A DNA stretch of 64,000 bases from JANQIV01 sp050117315 (GTDB lineage: Bacteria; Bacteroidota; Ignavibacteria; Ignavibacteriales; Melioribacteraceae), in NCBI GenBank assembly GCA_050117315.1, contig JASFMY010000001.1, forward strand, positions 110,552-174,551, written 5' to 3'. The first letter of the stretch is position 1; each line of letters opens with the position of its first letter. The position numbers and the translations under genes are program-made. Positions 7,905 through 15,864 of this stretch are shown in pieces. The notes beneath the pieces are model-generated. The model was not told the origin of the DNA, did no database searches, and saw only the letters and a program-made list of their open reading frames with translations.

Positions 7905-8046
7905 TAGAGTTTCTGCAAAATAAAATATCTAAACATTTTGTCGTTTCGACCGGAGGGAGAAATCTTTAAAATCATCCTCTAATTGAAAGATTTCTCACCC
8001 CAAAAACGGGTTCGAAATGACTGACTTTTATTTTGCAGAAACTCTA
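7905..8046. repeat. MITE-like palindromic element, family 1, best copy
   Basis: This 142-bp element has terminal inverted repeats TAGAGTTTCTGCAAAATAAA and TTTATTTTGCAGAAACTCTA. Inside are a second inverted pair, GTCGTTTCGA and TCGAAATGAC, and a third, AGAAATCTTT and AAAGATTTCT. No coding capacity. It is inserted within an island repeat, between parts B and C, so it is younger than that repeat. Confidence 0.75.
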
Positions 8047-8207
8047 TTATAAAAGTAAGTCGATATGTTACCGACTTTAAAATGTTTATAAATCTTGGCG
8101 GGGAGTTTATTTTCTCTTGCTGGCCGAAGCATCAAGCGGAGGAGGGCCTGTCCCGCTCATTTCAGCTGGGGCTTTCTACCTTTAACATGTATTATAAACC
8201 GACAATA
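8047..8207. repeat. Island repeat, part C, at the 3' side of vapC
   Basis: The sequence TTATAAAAGTAAGTCGATAT, then ACTTTAAAATGTTTATAAAT, then GGCGGGGAGTTTATTTT recurs nearly unchanged at 13228-13300, there at the 3' side of the TIR gene. In both places the repeat ends within a few bases of the stop codon of a minus-strand gene. Confidence 0.7.
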
Positions 8208-8642
8208 CTATAAAGAACTTACTTTCACTGATATTTCATTCGTCAAACGCAAGAAGTCTTTCGCATTTAATGTCAATATCTCATCAACTTTAGCTTTCAA
8301 TGCACATTCAACAACAATTGCATCATAAACAACCCCACCAGAGAAATTTGAGTTACTCATTTTTTCAACAATTTTAAAATAGTCTTTATCTGTGAGGTAA
8401 ATTGTTTTTGCAATATTTTTAATATTATTTTCAATTAACTGCTTTGCAATTATTGGTGTTATTTTAGGTTTAAATGGGGCACTTGTTAGCACGCTATAAA
8501 CTTCTAATACGGTATGTGACGAAACTAATAATTGAAATACTCCAGCCTTTGCCTTCAGTAAGGATGACAAGGCATGTTTATGTTTGGGATGAGATTCAAC
8601 AAATGCTGCAATTAACACGGAGCTATCAAAGAGGATTTTCAA
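8208..8642 (-). CDS. VapC-type PIN-domain toxin ribonuclease
   Basis: This 144-residue PIN-domain protein begins MKILFDSSVLIAAFVES, with the first catalytic aspartate at residue 6. A central acidic residue lies in SSHTVLEVYSVL, and the later acidic region is YDAIVVECALKAKVDEILT and LNAKDF. Family members cleave RNA, often tRNA or rRNA, when not held by their antitoxin. The gene starts 2 bases after the stop of the antitoxin gene, the standard VapBC order. It is flanked by island repeats on both sides. Confidence 0.85.
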   Translation of the reverse strand: MKILFDSSVLIAAFVESHPKHKHALSSLLKAKAGVFQLLVSSHTVLEVYSVLTSAPFKPKITPIIAKQLIENNIKNIAKTIYLTDKDYFKIVEKMSNSNFSGGVVYDAIVVECALKAKVDEILTLNAKDFLRLTNEISVKVSSL

Positions 8643-8644
8643 AA

Positions 8645-8905
8645 TTAATCCTCATTTGTTAATAATTTACGCATTCTTTTATTTCTATCAATCTTAACAA
8701 GATCGTTTTTTCCGTCATCTAATTTTCCGGTGAAAACAAGAATCCCATCTCTATCAACAACCGGTTCTTCTTCTTGAACTAATTCTATAACAATTCGTTT
8801 ACCGTCTTCTGAAATATTCAATGCCGTATTGGAATTTATTCCAAGATGTTCACGAAATCTTTTCGGTATTATTATCCGACCGAATTTATCTAACGTGGTT
8901 ATCAT
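8645..8905 (-). CDS. AbrB/MazE-fold antitoxin (VapB type)
   Basis: The 86-residue protein begins ITTLDKFGRIIIPKRFREHL, the swapped-hairpin AbrB DNA-binding motif, followed by a hydrophobic strand IVIELVQEEEP. Such proteins bind their own promoter and neutralise the PIN toxin through their acidic C-terminal part. GATCTTTCTCCC upstream on the plus strand is a GGGAGAAAGATC ribosome-binding region for the minus-strand ATG. The pair is a complete toxin-antitoxin operon. Confidence 0.85.
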   Translation of the reverse strand: MITTLDKFGRIIIPKRFREHLGINSNTALNISEDGKRIVIELVQEEEPVVDRDGILVFTGKLDDGKNDLVKIDRNKRMRKLLTNED

Positions 8906-8974
8906 GATCTTTCTCCCTTTTTCATTATTGGCAATCTAATATTTTGATTTGCCAATACCAAATTTAAGGTTTAT

Positions 8975-9216
8975 AGCGCTTTCTTATACGGAACGCTTAA
9001 CTTGGATAATTGCACTTGCAGTTATCCATGTTTTCAATTTCCTATCGGGATAAATATCATCCCCAATTAGTTTATTTATTCAATTTTACTGCCGTCAACT
9101 GACCCACGCAAAAGTACAGGCGGGCCACCTGTATTTTGGCGTGGGACGATGACAGCAATGGAATAATGAAATAATAGTCAACTGCAAATAGTGATTATAA
9201 AAGTGTATGCGCAATT
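8975..9216. repeat. Island repeat, parts A and short B, upstream of vapB
   Basis: Part A starts TTCTTATACGGAACGCTTAA. It contains a hairpin at 8999-9032, arms AACTTGGATAA and TTATCCATGTT with one mismatch and a 12-base loop, then TTTCCTATCGGGATAAATAT. A short B piece with an inverted CCCACGC/GCGTGGG follows, then CAGCAATGGAATAATGAAAT. Read on the minus strand, the A part presents GTTAAGC, which fits the integron core-site pattern GTTRRRY. Confidence 0.7.
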
Positions 9217-9273
9217 TCGTAATTTAAATTCAATAATTATTTCTTTATATTTTTTTCAACAAAAGTGAAAAAC

Positions 9274-9405
9274 ATGAACAAACCAAAATTTTCTTTAGAT
9301 AAAGCTCAAAAGGCAGTAGAAATTTCTTCTAAAATTGAAGGCCATAAAGTCCCTAGTAAAAAAACTACCAATGCCAAAAGAAATAAAGCTAAATTGAAAA
9401 ACTGA
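9274..9405 (+). CDS. Small lysine-rich protein, unknown
   Basis: A 43-codon plus-strand frame reads MNKPKFSLDKAQKAVEISSK, then IEGHKVPSKKTT and a lysine-rich end. The segment KAVEISSKIEGHKV faintly recalls the inhibitory helix of VbhA/Fic antitoxins, but no Fic gene is present, so this is only a suggestion. Its upstream region (CAACAAAAGTGAAAAACATG) has no strong ribosome-binding site. It stands alone between two island repeats. Confidence 0.35.
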   Translation: MNKPKFSLDKAQKAVEISSKIEGHKVPSKKTTNAKRNKAKLKN

Positions 9406-9548
9406 TGTCAAAGTACTCTCAAGACAGAACCTATATTTATTACGAAAACACAAACATTCCAATCAATAAATAATTTTAAACGGCTTAAAAAAATCCGACT
9501 AATCTCTCCCCTTCAAATTTTCATCTTTTCAAAGAACAATATTTTATT

Positions 9549-9712
9549 ACCGTCACTGACCCACGCCAAAATACAGGCGGGCAGGCCCACCTTCTTATAA
9601 CTACGGTGTACAGGCACTCAGTGACGGGATTATTTTATTTTTACCTTTTACAACTGCCTTTTCTTAAAACCCAGCTAGTGTGCCACCGTGCGGACGGTGG
9701 CAGCAATGGAAT
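9549..9712. repeat. Island repeat, part B
   Basis: The block runs from CCGTCACTGACCCACGCCAA through GGCACTCAGTGACGGGATTA to CTTAAAACCCAGCTAGTGTG and GTGGCAGCAATGGAA. Within it, CCGTCACTGA and TCAGTGACGG are an inverted pair, and CCACCGTGCGGACGGTGG is a compact hairpin. Its right end overlaps the 3' end of the neighbouring minus-strand gene, so that gene's last residues are encoded by the repeat. Confidence 0.7.
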
Positions 9713-10286
9713 TCACAAACAAGGGAACCGTGTCCCTTTTATTAGCACCAAAGACATAAAAGAAATCACTCATACAGCCTGCTAAATCAATACATCCCCT
9801 TGAACCAAAATTTGCACCACCATGTAGAAAGAAACCAGAACGATTACCTACAGATCTAGGAAAAATCTCATACCTTTGATCGCCCCAAGAGATACGTCCT
9901 CCAGGCCATTGACCTCTACCGACATTTGATTTAAATTTTTGCCAAGCACTCAAATTATCCCAAAGCTGAGGTATATCCGTATTAATAACAAATTGACCTT
10001 CGGGTATTGGCCCCACATCTTTAACCCACTGCAAATCAGGTTGTGTATTTCCGTTATCATCAACTGCACCAGATACGGCTTGCCAGTTTTGAGACGTGCC
10101 ATCTTCCATATACCAAGTTAAAGAGTTTCCATTAAATGAGAGTAATTCCACAAGGCCTTTAGTCAATTGCATTATTTTATTATCATCATATTTACCAGTC
10201 CATATCTCCATCTCAGGTACGCGTTTATGCAACATCTTCACCGCATGAACTCCATTTATTCCGTAGGTGGGGTGTTCGCATAACAC
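9675..10286 (-). CDS. Tlde1/DUF2778-like L,D-transpeptidase-fold protein
   Basis: The 203-residue protein contains LLSFNGNSLTWYMEDGTSQN and WQAVSG at about 49-76 and then the catalytic-type motif FFLHGGANFGSRGCIDLAG, with His before Gly-Gly and Ser-x-Gly-Cys. This combination is that of Tlde1-like (DUF2778) peptidoglycan-acting enzymes, some of which are interbacterial toxins. There is no signal peptide, and the first 40 residues look unrelated to the family, so the start may be a fusion or an older Rhs remnant. The C-terminus is shaped by an island repeat. No immunity gene is obvious next to it. Confidence 0.65.
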   Translation of the reverse strand: MLCEHPTYGINGVHAVKMLHKRVPEMEIWTGKYDDNKIMQLTKGLVELLSFNGNSLTWYMEDGTSQNWQAVSGAVDDNGNTQPDLQWVKDVGPIPEGQFVINTDIPQLWDNLSAWQKFKSNVGRGQWPGGRISWGDQRYEIFPRSVGNRSGFFLHGGANFGSRGCIDLAGCMSDFFYVFGANKRDTVPLFVNSIAATVRTVAH

Positions 10287-10393
10287 GTAGCGTTATGTAA
10301 ATTCTCGCTTCCCAATGTCAGGACTTGGGTCTTTAAATAAAAGGCTGGCACGTGTGAATGTACCAGCCTGGAAATTGAACAAAATAATAAACT

Positions 10394-10789
10394 CTATTTA
10401 TCATTGTCATTAATATCATGAATAGCTCTATCAAGAAATCTATGAAACTCAAATTTATCTCTAAATTTTCCATCTTGCCCATTGATTAGTAATTTAAATT
10501 TCGAGTTCGATTTCAGTTCCAATGTAATATATAAGTCATTTAATTTATCCGAAGATGTTTTCGTTGACTTAATATCACTATATCTTATAAAATTAAAATC
10601 GTCTTTTATTGAAATGCGCAATCCATAGTTAGTGATGTATATTAAATAATTTTCATCTGGATAATCATTTTTGTAAACACCAAAACATTCTTCATTGTCA
10701 AGTAAAATTATTTTTGTTTTAGAAGATTCAATATTGGTATCAAATCTTTTTAGCTTTTTTACAGTTCTATGAATTCTTGATTTTATCAT
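10394..10789 (-). CDS. Probable immunity protein of the Rhs-tip toxin
   Basis: I do not recognise a family in this 131-residue protein. It has no signal peptide, is rich in K, D and aromatic residues, and appears mixed alpha/beta, with a beta stretch YLIYITNYGLRISIKDDFNF. It starts 9 bases after the stop of the Rhs-tip gene. A small, orphan-looking soluble protein directly after an Rhs C-terminal toxin domain is the usual position of the cognate immunity gene, and that is the only basis for the call. Confidence 0.5.
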   Translation of the reverse strand: MIKSRIHRTVKKLKRFDTNIESSKTKIILLDNEECFGVYKNDYPDENYLIYITNYGLRISIKDDFNFIRYSDIKSTKTSSDKLNDLYITLELKSNSKFKLLINGQDGKFRDKFEFHRFLDRAIHDINDNDK

Positions 10790-10798
10790 ATCTACCTC

Positions 10799-11548
10799 TT
10801 AATCAATTACCATTTTGATTATGTCATCTGCACCTTCACTTATCATATTATATCTTTTTTGTAAGACCTCGTATAACTTTTCGTTGGCTATTGTTCCTTT
10901 AATTTCTAACGTGGTTGCACCTTTCGATTGGGCTAAGTTTTTAATGTTCTCAATTATCTTGAATGGGTTCTTAATTTCACCTTTAATCATATCTATAGTA
11001 ATCCTGGCTGTTTTTTCAGAAATTGAAAAAGTTCCCTTTAGCTCCTCAATGTTTCCTTTGATTCCTAAATCAGAGACTTTGAGAGACCGACTAAAATTTC
11101 CTCCCGCAGTTGATTTGTTAAAGAAATCTTTAACACCATTAAAAGTTCTGCTTACAAAATTCCTGATCTTATTTGCATTAGTTGAAATAAAAGCACCGAT
11201 TGCTGGCCCATATCTAATAGCTCCGTATGTCCCACCTAACGCAGCAGCCTCAACACTCATAGTTGTCGTAAAGGTTTGGTCAAAAGCTTCTTGTCCTTCT
11301 GATGATAAGTTCTCTCGATTTGCATAAAGAGCTTCAAGATAATCATCACCCTCTCTTCCATCTTTATCAACTAATCTCATCGGGTTTGCAGTCACGTAAT
11401 TATACGGTGACCAACCGGGATACTTATGTGCCAACGGATCAGGCGATAACCACCTACCAGTTTCTGAATCATAATATCTGCCAGCAAATACTGATTGTAC
11501 TGATAATAATAAAAATAAAGTTACGGAAATAATTCGGAACGCTTTCAT
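10799..11548 (-). CDS. Orphan Rhs tip: signal peptide, Rhs-associated core, C-terminal toxin-like domain
   Basis: The protein starts with a signal peptide (MKAFRIISVTLFLLLSVQSV then FAG) and then has the Rhs-associated core consensus RYYDSETGRWLSPDPLAHKY and YNYVTANPMRLVDKDG at about 24-64. The remaining 185 residues have no family I recognise and end in an alpha/beta segment (GATTLEIKGTIANEKLYEVL). Full Rhs proteins are over 1000 residues with many YD repeats; here those are absent and the core is joined directly to a signal peptide. It overlaps the stop of the upstream gene and is followed by a probable immunity gene. Confidence 0.75.
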   Translation of the reverse strand: MKAFRIISVTLFLLLSVQSVFAGRYYDSETGRWLSPDPLAHKYPGWSPYNYVTANPMRLVDKDGREGDDYLEALYANRENLSSEGQEAFDQTFTTTMSVEAAALGGTYGAIRYGPAIGAFISTNANKIRNFVSRTFNGVKDFFNKSTAGGNFSRSLKVSDLGIKGNIEELKGTFSISEKTARITIDMIKGEIKNPFKIIENIKNLAQSKGATTLEIKGTIANEKLYEVLQKRYNMISEGADDIIKMVID

Positions 11549-12750
11549 TAATAACCTCCTTTTTTTCTATATTGTTTAATACTTTCTGCTTGCTTTTGAA
11601 AAAATTGTAAAGGGAACTCTAATACAATTCCAAGTTCTTTGGCTTTCTCAGTATACTTCTTATACTCGTCAATTTTGGCAAGTATCCCCGGTCTGTATTT
11701 TTCTTCAATTACATTCAATCTTTCTTCAATTTCTTTTTGTTGTTCTAAACTTCTCATTGTTTGTTCAACATTTTCATTTGCTTGTACTTTGGGTTTAGTA
11801 GCCGATTCTTTTATTATTTTCTGTGATTCGCTTTCTAAAAAATTTTCATTTTTCGTTTTGCAAACTTCTTGTTTCTGCTGTTTAGGCCGGTATGAAAATG
11901 ATATTTGCTTTATCGCTTCTTGTTTTTCTTCCCACATTTTTTCTTCAAGTTGCCGGGCTTCCCCGAAAAGAGTCATTCCATAATTCATATAAGCGGGACT
12001 GAATGTAGAATCGTATTTCATTGCCAGTTTATAGTAATGCTTTGCTTTTTCGATATTCTTGTTTTGCAAATATTTGTTAGCGTTTACCAAAAGTAGTGAA
12101 GCGATATATTCTTTCTTAGTAAGAATTCTTAAATAAACACCATTTTTGATTGCTTTTTCTGGAATTAGTACATCTTCTTGATACTGTTGATTTGAAATGA
12201 AACCACCGCCATTTGTAGCTTCAATATTATTTTGAAAATTGATTATAATTTCTTCCGGTTCATATCTTACAAAGAAATGCTTTGCCGAGCGAACCGGATA
12301 AATTGGGAAGCCTAATCTTTCTCCTAATATTACGTACAGCATCGGCATTGTTATGCAAGAACCTTTTTTGTTTGCTATATATCCATTTATAAACTTGTTA
12401 TCTAACTTTACTACTTGTAAATCATCATCGTCATAACTAAACGTAATGCTGTCATTCCAGAATCCGGGTTTATATAAGTATGTATTTAACGCTCCAATTC
12501 TATCATTGGGATCAGTATATTTTCCAAAATAATATTTATATCTATCAGCAAGGTAATCGAAAGCTTGAAGAAAGAACTGAACATTGAGATTTGGATAAAA
12601 TTCTTTTGCCAAAACCAAAGAGGCAATGCCTATATTTATTTCATCTTCCGACAGCTTAAGAATATCCTCAATATTCTGCCCAGTATATTGTTTTTGTGCA
12701 AAACAAAAGTTGACGGATAAAAGAAAAATCAAAGTAAAAAGCGTTTTCAT
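11548..12750 (-). CDS. Secreted transglutaminase-like (SirB1-type) protein with TPR region
   Basis: The start is taken at the ATG at 12750 because MKTLFTLIFLLSVNFCFAQ is a clean signal peptide; a longer frame to 12774 only adds eight residues. The mature part has KGSCITMPMLYVILGERLGF and PVRSAKHFFVRYE, which resembles the SirB1/transglutaminase-like core (Cys, then His). A TPR-like pair of helices follows (NIEKAKHYYKLAMKYDSTFS). The last 120 residues are a charged coiled coil rich in Q, K and E. It is the first gene of the unit that contains the Rhs tip, which suggests secretion or processing of the latter. Confidence 0.6.
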   Translation of the reverse strand: MKTLFTLIFLLSVNFCFAQKQYTGQNIEDILKLSEDEINIGIASLVLAKEFYPNLNVQFFLQAFDYLADRYKYYFGKYTDPNDRIGALNTYLYKPGFWNDSITFSYDDDDLQVVKLDNKFINGYIANKKGSCITMPMLYVILGERLGFPIYPVRSAKHFFVRYEPEEIIINFQNNIEATNGGGFISNQQYQEDVLIPEKAIKNGVYLRILTKKEYIASLLLVNANKYLQNKNIEKAKHYYKLAMKYDSTFSPAYMNYGMTLFGEARQLEEKMWEEKQEAIKQISFSYRPKQQKQEVCKTKNENFLESESQKIIKESATKPKVQANENVEQTMRSLEQQKEIEERLNVIEEKYRPGILAKIDEYKKYTEKAKELGIVLEFPLQFFQKQAESIKQYRKKGGY

Positions 12751-12774
12751 ATAAGACCTTAAATTGACCCCCAA

Positions 12775-13369
12775 ACTTTCTTTAATTAGTGATATCGCGA
12801 AACGACAAAAATTCTACAAACTTTTTTATTTTTTTTATTAGGAACTAACTTTTCTTATAAGGAACGCTTAACTTGGATAATTGCGCTTGCTGTTATCCAT
12901 ATTTTCAATTTCCCATCGGGATAAATATCGTCCCCAATTAGTTTATTTATTCAATTTTATTACCGTCACTGACCCCACCTTCATATAACTACGGTGGACA
13001 GGCACTCAGTGACAGGATTATTTTATTTTTATCTTTCACTGCCTTTTCTTAAAACCCAGGTAGTGTGCCACCGAGTGGTCGGTGGCAGCAATGGAAAGTA
13101 CATTGCTCGACCCAGCTCGATTTCACGGTTTGTACTGAGTACATTACTCAACTCCGTCCGGTTTGGTACAGCTCTTATCATTTCGTTGCTGAACTCAAAT
13201 AGAGAAATAAAAGACAACTGCAAATAGTGATTATAAAAGTAAGTCGATATGTTACCAGATTTAAAATGTTTATAAATACTGGCGGGGAGTTTATTTTTTT
13301 CTTGCCTGCCCGCCGTAGCGTCTTCATACGAAGGAGGGACTTTTTACTTTTAATATGGATTATATGTTT
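12775..13369. repeat. Full island repeat A-B-C with embedded 41-bp repeats
   Basis: This 0.6-kb gap has no gene. Part A (from about 12845) includes the hairpin at 12870-12903. Part B (12961-13095) has CCACCGAGTGGTCGGTGG and ends CAGCAATGGAA. From 13097 to about 13178 there are two partial units of the 41-bp family found at 56531-56740, in inverted orientation. Part C (13200-13369) ends next to the stop of the TIR gene. This is the most complete copy of the element separating gene units of the island. Confidence 0.7.
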
Positions 13370-14321
13370 TTACAAGTACTTACTTAATCTCTTATTTTTA
13401 TTCTCTTTTTCAATACGCTTAAATAAAATATTGAAAGAAAAATTAACTAATTCTTCGGATGTCAAATATTTGCTTCTATCTGATGCAAAAGTCCAGACTT
13501 TCTGGTCAGGAGCTATAATGTCGAAATTAAATGAATATTCATCTATTTTAGTTGGTGGATCTGGATATCTATTAGGTGATTGAAATATTAAATTAAGACC
13601 GGAATAATCCAAGGAGTTTTTAATAGAATAATCCCAATAAAATCTAAGAGAATAGTTATAGGAATGCACAAAACAATTGTTATCTTTCTCTTCATATGCA
13701 ATTCGAAAACCGTCCAATTCTTTTTCAATAAATTCTTTTTTATTTCTTAATAATTCATATAATCTTTTTACTTCAACTCGAAACGCCTCAACTCCTTTTT
13801 CTGAATTAAGAAACGCTTTTCTCTTTAAATCAAATTGCTCTGCTTCTTTTATTCTTTTTTGCAATGTCTTCTGGGAATTCAGGTTTTATTATACCACCTT
13901 CTGACTGGATTTTTGATTCAATAATGCTTTGAACGACATCTATTCCAAATTTATGTATTCCATACCAAATGTATGTTTTGGGTAAATAATCTGGGACTTC
14001 TGGTGGCTGATCCAAAGGAATAAATAATGTAAAATCATAACTTTCATCTAAAGCCCTATTCTTTATAGCAGTTTCTTCAATCCTTGTCCAAGCTGTGTTA
14101 CCCCAACCTTTTCTATATAAAACAATTACAACTCTTGCCTCTTGACCAAACACTCGATTAAATGTTTCCTCTCCATCAGTTCCGGCGATTTTATCTTGTC
14201 GCTTTGTGTAAATAAAAGTTTCTGTTTTCTCTTTTAATAATGAATTTAATTTTTGTGCGATATTTTCATCTTCTTTCAAAAATGAAAAAGCTACATCGTA
14301 TTTATATTTTTTATTTTTCAT
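13370..14321 (-). pseudogene. TIR-domain protein broken by a frameshift
   Basis: From the ATG at 14321 the protein starts MKNKKYKYDVAFSFLKEDEN, a TIR-type first strand and helix, with AWTRIEETAIKNRA further on that could hold the catalytic glutamate of NADase-type TIRs. After PEFPEDIAKK the frame fails at a run of six A near 13848-13855. The continuation RIKEAEQFDLKRKAFLNSEK, in another frame, runs to 13370 and looks like the natural C-terminal half. Removing one A would restore a protein of about 316 residues. TIR proteins of this kind are often antiphage or effector NAD hydrolases. The indel may be real decay or a sequencing error. Confidence 0.65.
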
Positions 14322-14384
14322 AATCGTATAATTTTTTCCCAATAAGCCGTCTACCCAGAACATCAATGTTTAATTTACTATAAA

Positions 14385-14924
14385 CTAAGCAAGCTTATTC
14401 AACAGTTCACGAGCTGGTTTATAAAATGTGGCATTCTCATCTATCCCATTAAGCATATTTATTGTCCATTCTTTTAGATGCTCCTGAAACCAAATACTTT
14501 TCATTGCTTCGATAGCCACTTTGTACTTTAACTTCGAATCGTCTCCTATTAAATAATCCAAAGAATTTTTAGCTTCCCGAACTATTGGTATTGTACAACA
14601 ATTAATATGATCAGTACCACTAATATCATAGTGAAGATATTTGACTAATATCTCGATTGCTCTTTGATCACGTGACTTGGTAAGCATTTTTATTGACCAA
14701 CAAGCATTTTCATCGTTTGGCTCTTCTAGGTCTATTGCCTTAAGAGCTACCTTTGATCCTATTTGATACTGTTCTTCCGGTTCTTTTAAAATTGTTTCTA
14801 ACGCAATTCTCACTGCATTCATCACTGGTTGACGAAAGCTAAAATCCTTAAATTGAACAATTTCTTCTCCTCTATCCAGCAATACTTCACATAAAATATT
14901 TATTGTTACTTTTTCATTAGTCAT
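14385..14924 (-). CDS. HEAT-like helical protein beside the TIR gene, unknown function
   Basis: The start is placed at 14924, where GAGGAAAAAATG gives a ribosome-binding site; a longer frame to 14966 would run into the island repeat. The 179-residue product is entirely helical, with short pairs such as NAVRIALETILKEPEEQYQI and DQRAIEILVKYLHY that look like HEAT/armadillo units. No catalytic motif is seen. It starts 26 bases from repeat A and is followed after 63 bases by the TIR gene, so the two form one transfer unit; a partner or immunity role is possible. Confidence 0.5.
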   Translation of the reverse strand: MTNEKVTINILCEVLLDRGEEIVQFKDFSFRQPVMNAVRIALETILKEPEEQYQIGSKVALKAIDLEEPNDENACWSIKMLTKSRDQRAIEILVKYLHYDISGTDHINCCTIPIVREAKNSLDYLIGDDSKLKYKVAIEAMKSIWFQEHLKEWTINMLNGIDENATFYKPARELLNKLA

Positions 14925-15181
14925 TTTTTCCTCAATTCTTATTAACAATTTTCTTATAAGGAACACTTAACTTGGATAATTGCGCTTGCTGTTATCCATG
15001 TTTTCAATTTCCCGTCGGGAGATATCCCCAATTAGTTTATTTATTCAATTACAATAATTTACAAATTCGTATTGTGTTTATACGGAGCAACCTATGATAC
15101 TAAATATGCTAGCCCGGAAGACTTTCTTCTCTGAAAATGTTTTCCTGATTAAGTTTCGCAAAAAGCTGCTTTGATATTATA
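14925..15181. repeat. Island repeat, part A, third copy, plus unassigned DNA
   Basis: TTCTTATAAGGAACACTTAA starts the repeat at about 14951. The hairpin AACTTGGATAA/TTATCCATGTT lies at 14969-15002 and the AATTAGTTTATTTATTCAAT end is near 15050. On the minus strand the A part reads GTTAAGT, again GTTRRRY. As with the two other copies, the repeat lies just upstream of the first gene of a minus-strand unit. The rest of the gap shows nothing coding. Confidence 0.65.
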
Positions 15182-15249
15182 CTCTATTTGAAAGATTTCT
15201 CACCCAAAAAACGGGTTCGAAATGACAATTTTTTTTGCAGAAACTCTAA
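15182..15249. repeat. MITE-like element family 1, right half only
   Basis: The sequence from CTCTATTTGAAAGATTTCTC through AAAAACGGGTTCGAAATGAC to TTTTTGCAGAAACTCTA equals the right half of the 142-bp element at 7905-8046. The left half is missing, so this copy is truncated. Confidence 0.65.
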
Positions 15250-15415
15250 TATCTTTTCCCATAATCTTCAATGAACCAACCGGGTTTAAAATATAAAAAT
15301 AGACGTGTTACATCAACATGAATTAATAGAATTGTTTTATTTTAAGTCGGCTTTACTGTTTTGTTTGCTCAAAAAAAACTGATTAAAGGGGTAGTTAGAA
15401 AGAAGTGCCCGTTTA

Positions 15416-15727
15416 TTAAACTAATCTTATCCCGGTTTCTATTATTTCTTTTGCTAATGGATTTTCTAATGAAAAATCGTCCGGTCTGAATGGAAGGATT
15501 TCCAAATTTGAACTTACCGACAGTGTAATTCTTCTTATTTTATCTTTTATTCGCACCCCTTCAAATAAATCTGAGATTAGCGCTATATCAATATCACTCC
15601 ATTCATTATTATTCCCTTTTGCATAACTTCCAAACAAGTATGCATTCTTTATAGGAATATTATTATCTCTTAAAACCGAGATATATTTTTCAATGATGGC
15701 TCTTATTTTATCCGGGATTTTAGCCAT
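15416..15727 (-). CDS. MNT-type minimal nucleotidyltransferase
   Basis: This 103-residue protein has the nucleotidyltransferase signature AYLFGSYAKGNNNEWSDIDI at about 29-48 (GSxxxG then DxD). MNT proteins usually act as antitoxins that AMPylate and silence a HEPN ribonuclease encoded next to them. Here the start codon overlaps the end of a HEPN remnant, so the pair existed but the toxin is lost. The frame itself is intact. Confidence 0.85.
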   Translation of the reverse strand: MAKIPDKIRAIIEKYISVLRDNNIPIKNAYLFGSYAKGNNNEWSDIDIALISDLFEGVRIKDKIRRITLSVSSNLEILPFRPDDFSLENPLAKEIIETGIRLV

Positions 15728-15864
15728 TGATATAATTCTTTAATATGATTTAAATTTTCCTCTGCAAATTCCTTTGTACAAGTTTTGTATAGTTCATTCT
15801 TATACTGCGGGTATCGAACTTCTATATTGAAGTCGTTTATTTTATCAAAAAGTATTTTTCTTTC
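15703..15864 (-). pseudogene. C-terminal remnant of the HEPN-domain partner of MNT
   Basis: Upstream of and overlapping the MNT gene, a frame without a start reads ERKILFDKINDFNIEVRYPQ and then YKNELYKTCTKEFAEENLNH and IKELYQWLKSRIK. N-x-E-x-R-Y-P-x-Y-K near the C-terminus is typical of HEPN toxins of the MNT/HEPN family. An in-frame stop precedes it at 15865, and nothing recognisable lies further upstream. The catalytic R-x4-6-H is therefore absent. Confidence 0.65.

Noticed and set aside
12994..13227. Open frames on both strands within the island repeat
   Set aside because: They fall in parts B and C and the 41-bp units, and their counterparts in other copies are not conserved as frames.
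13830..13870. Programmed frameshift in the TIR gene
   Set aside because: The A-tract would favour a minus-one slip, but the continuation needs plus one; minus one leads to a stop after two codons. An indel is more likely.
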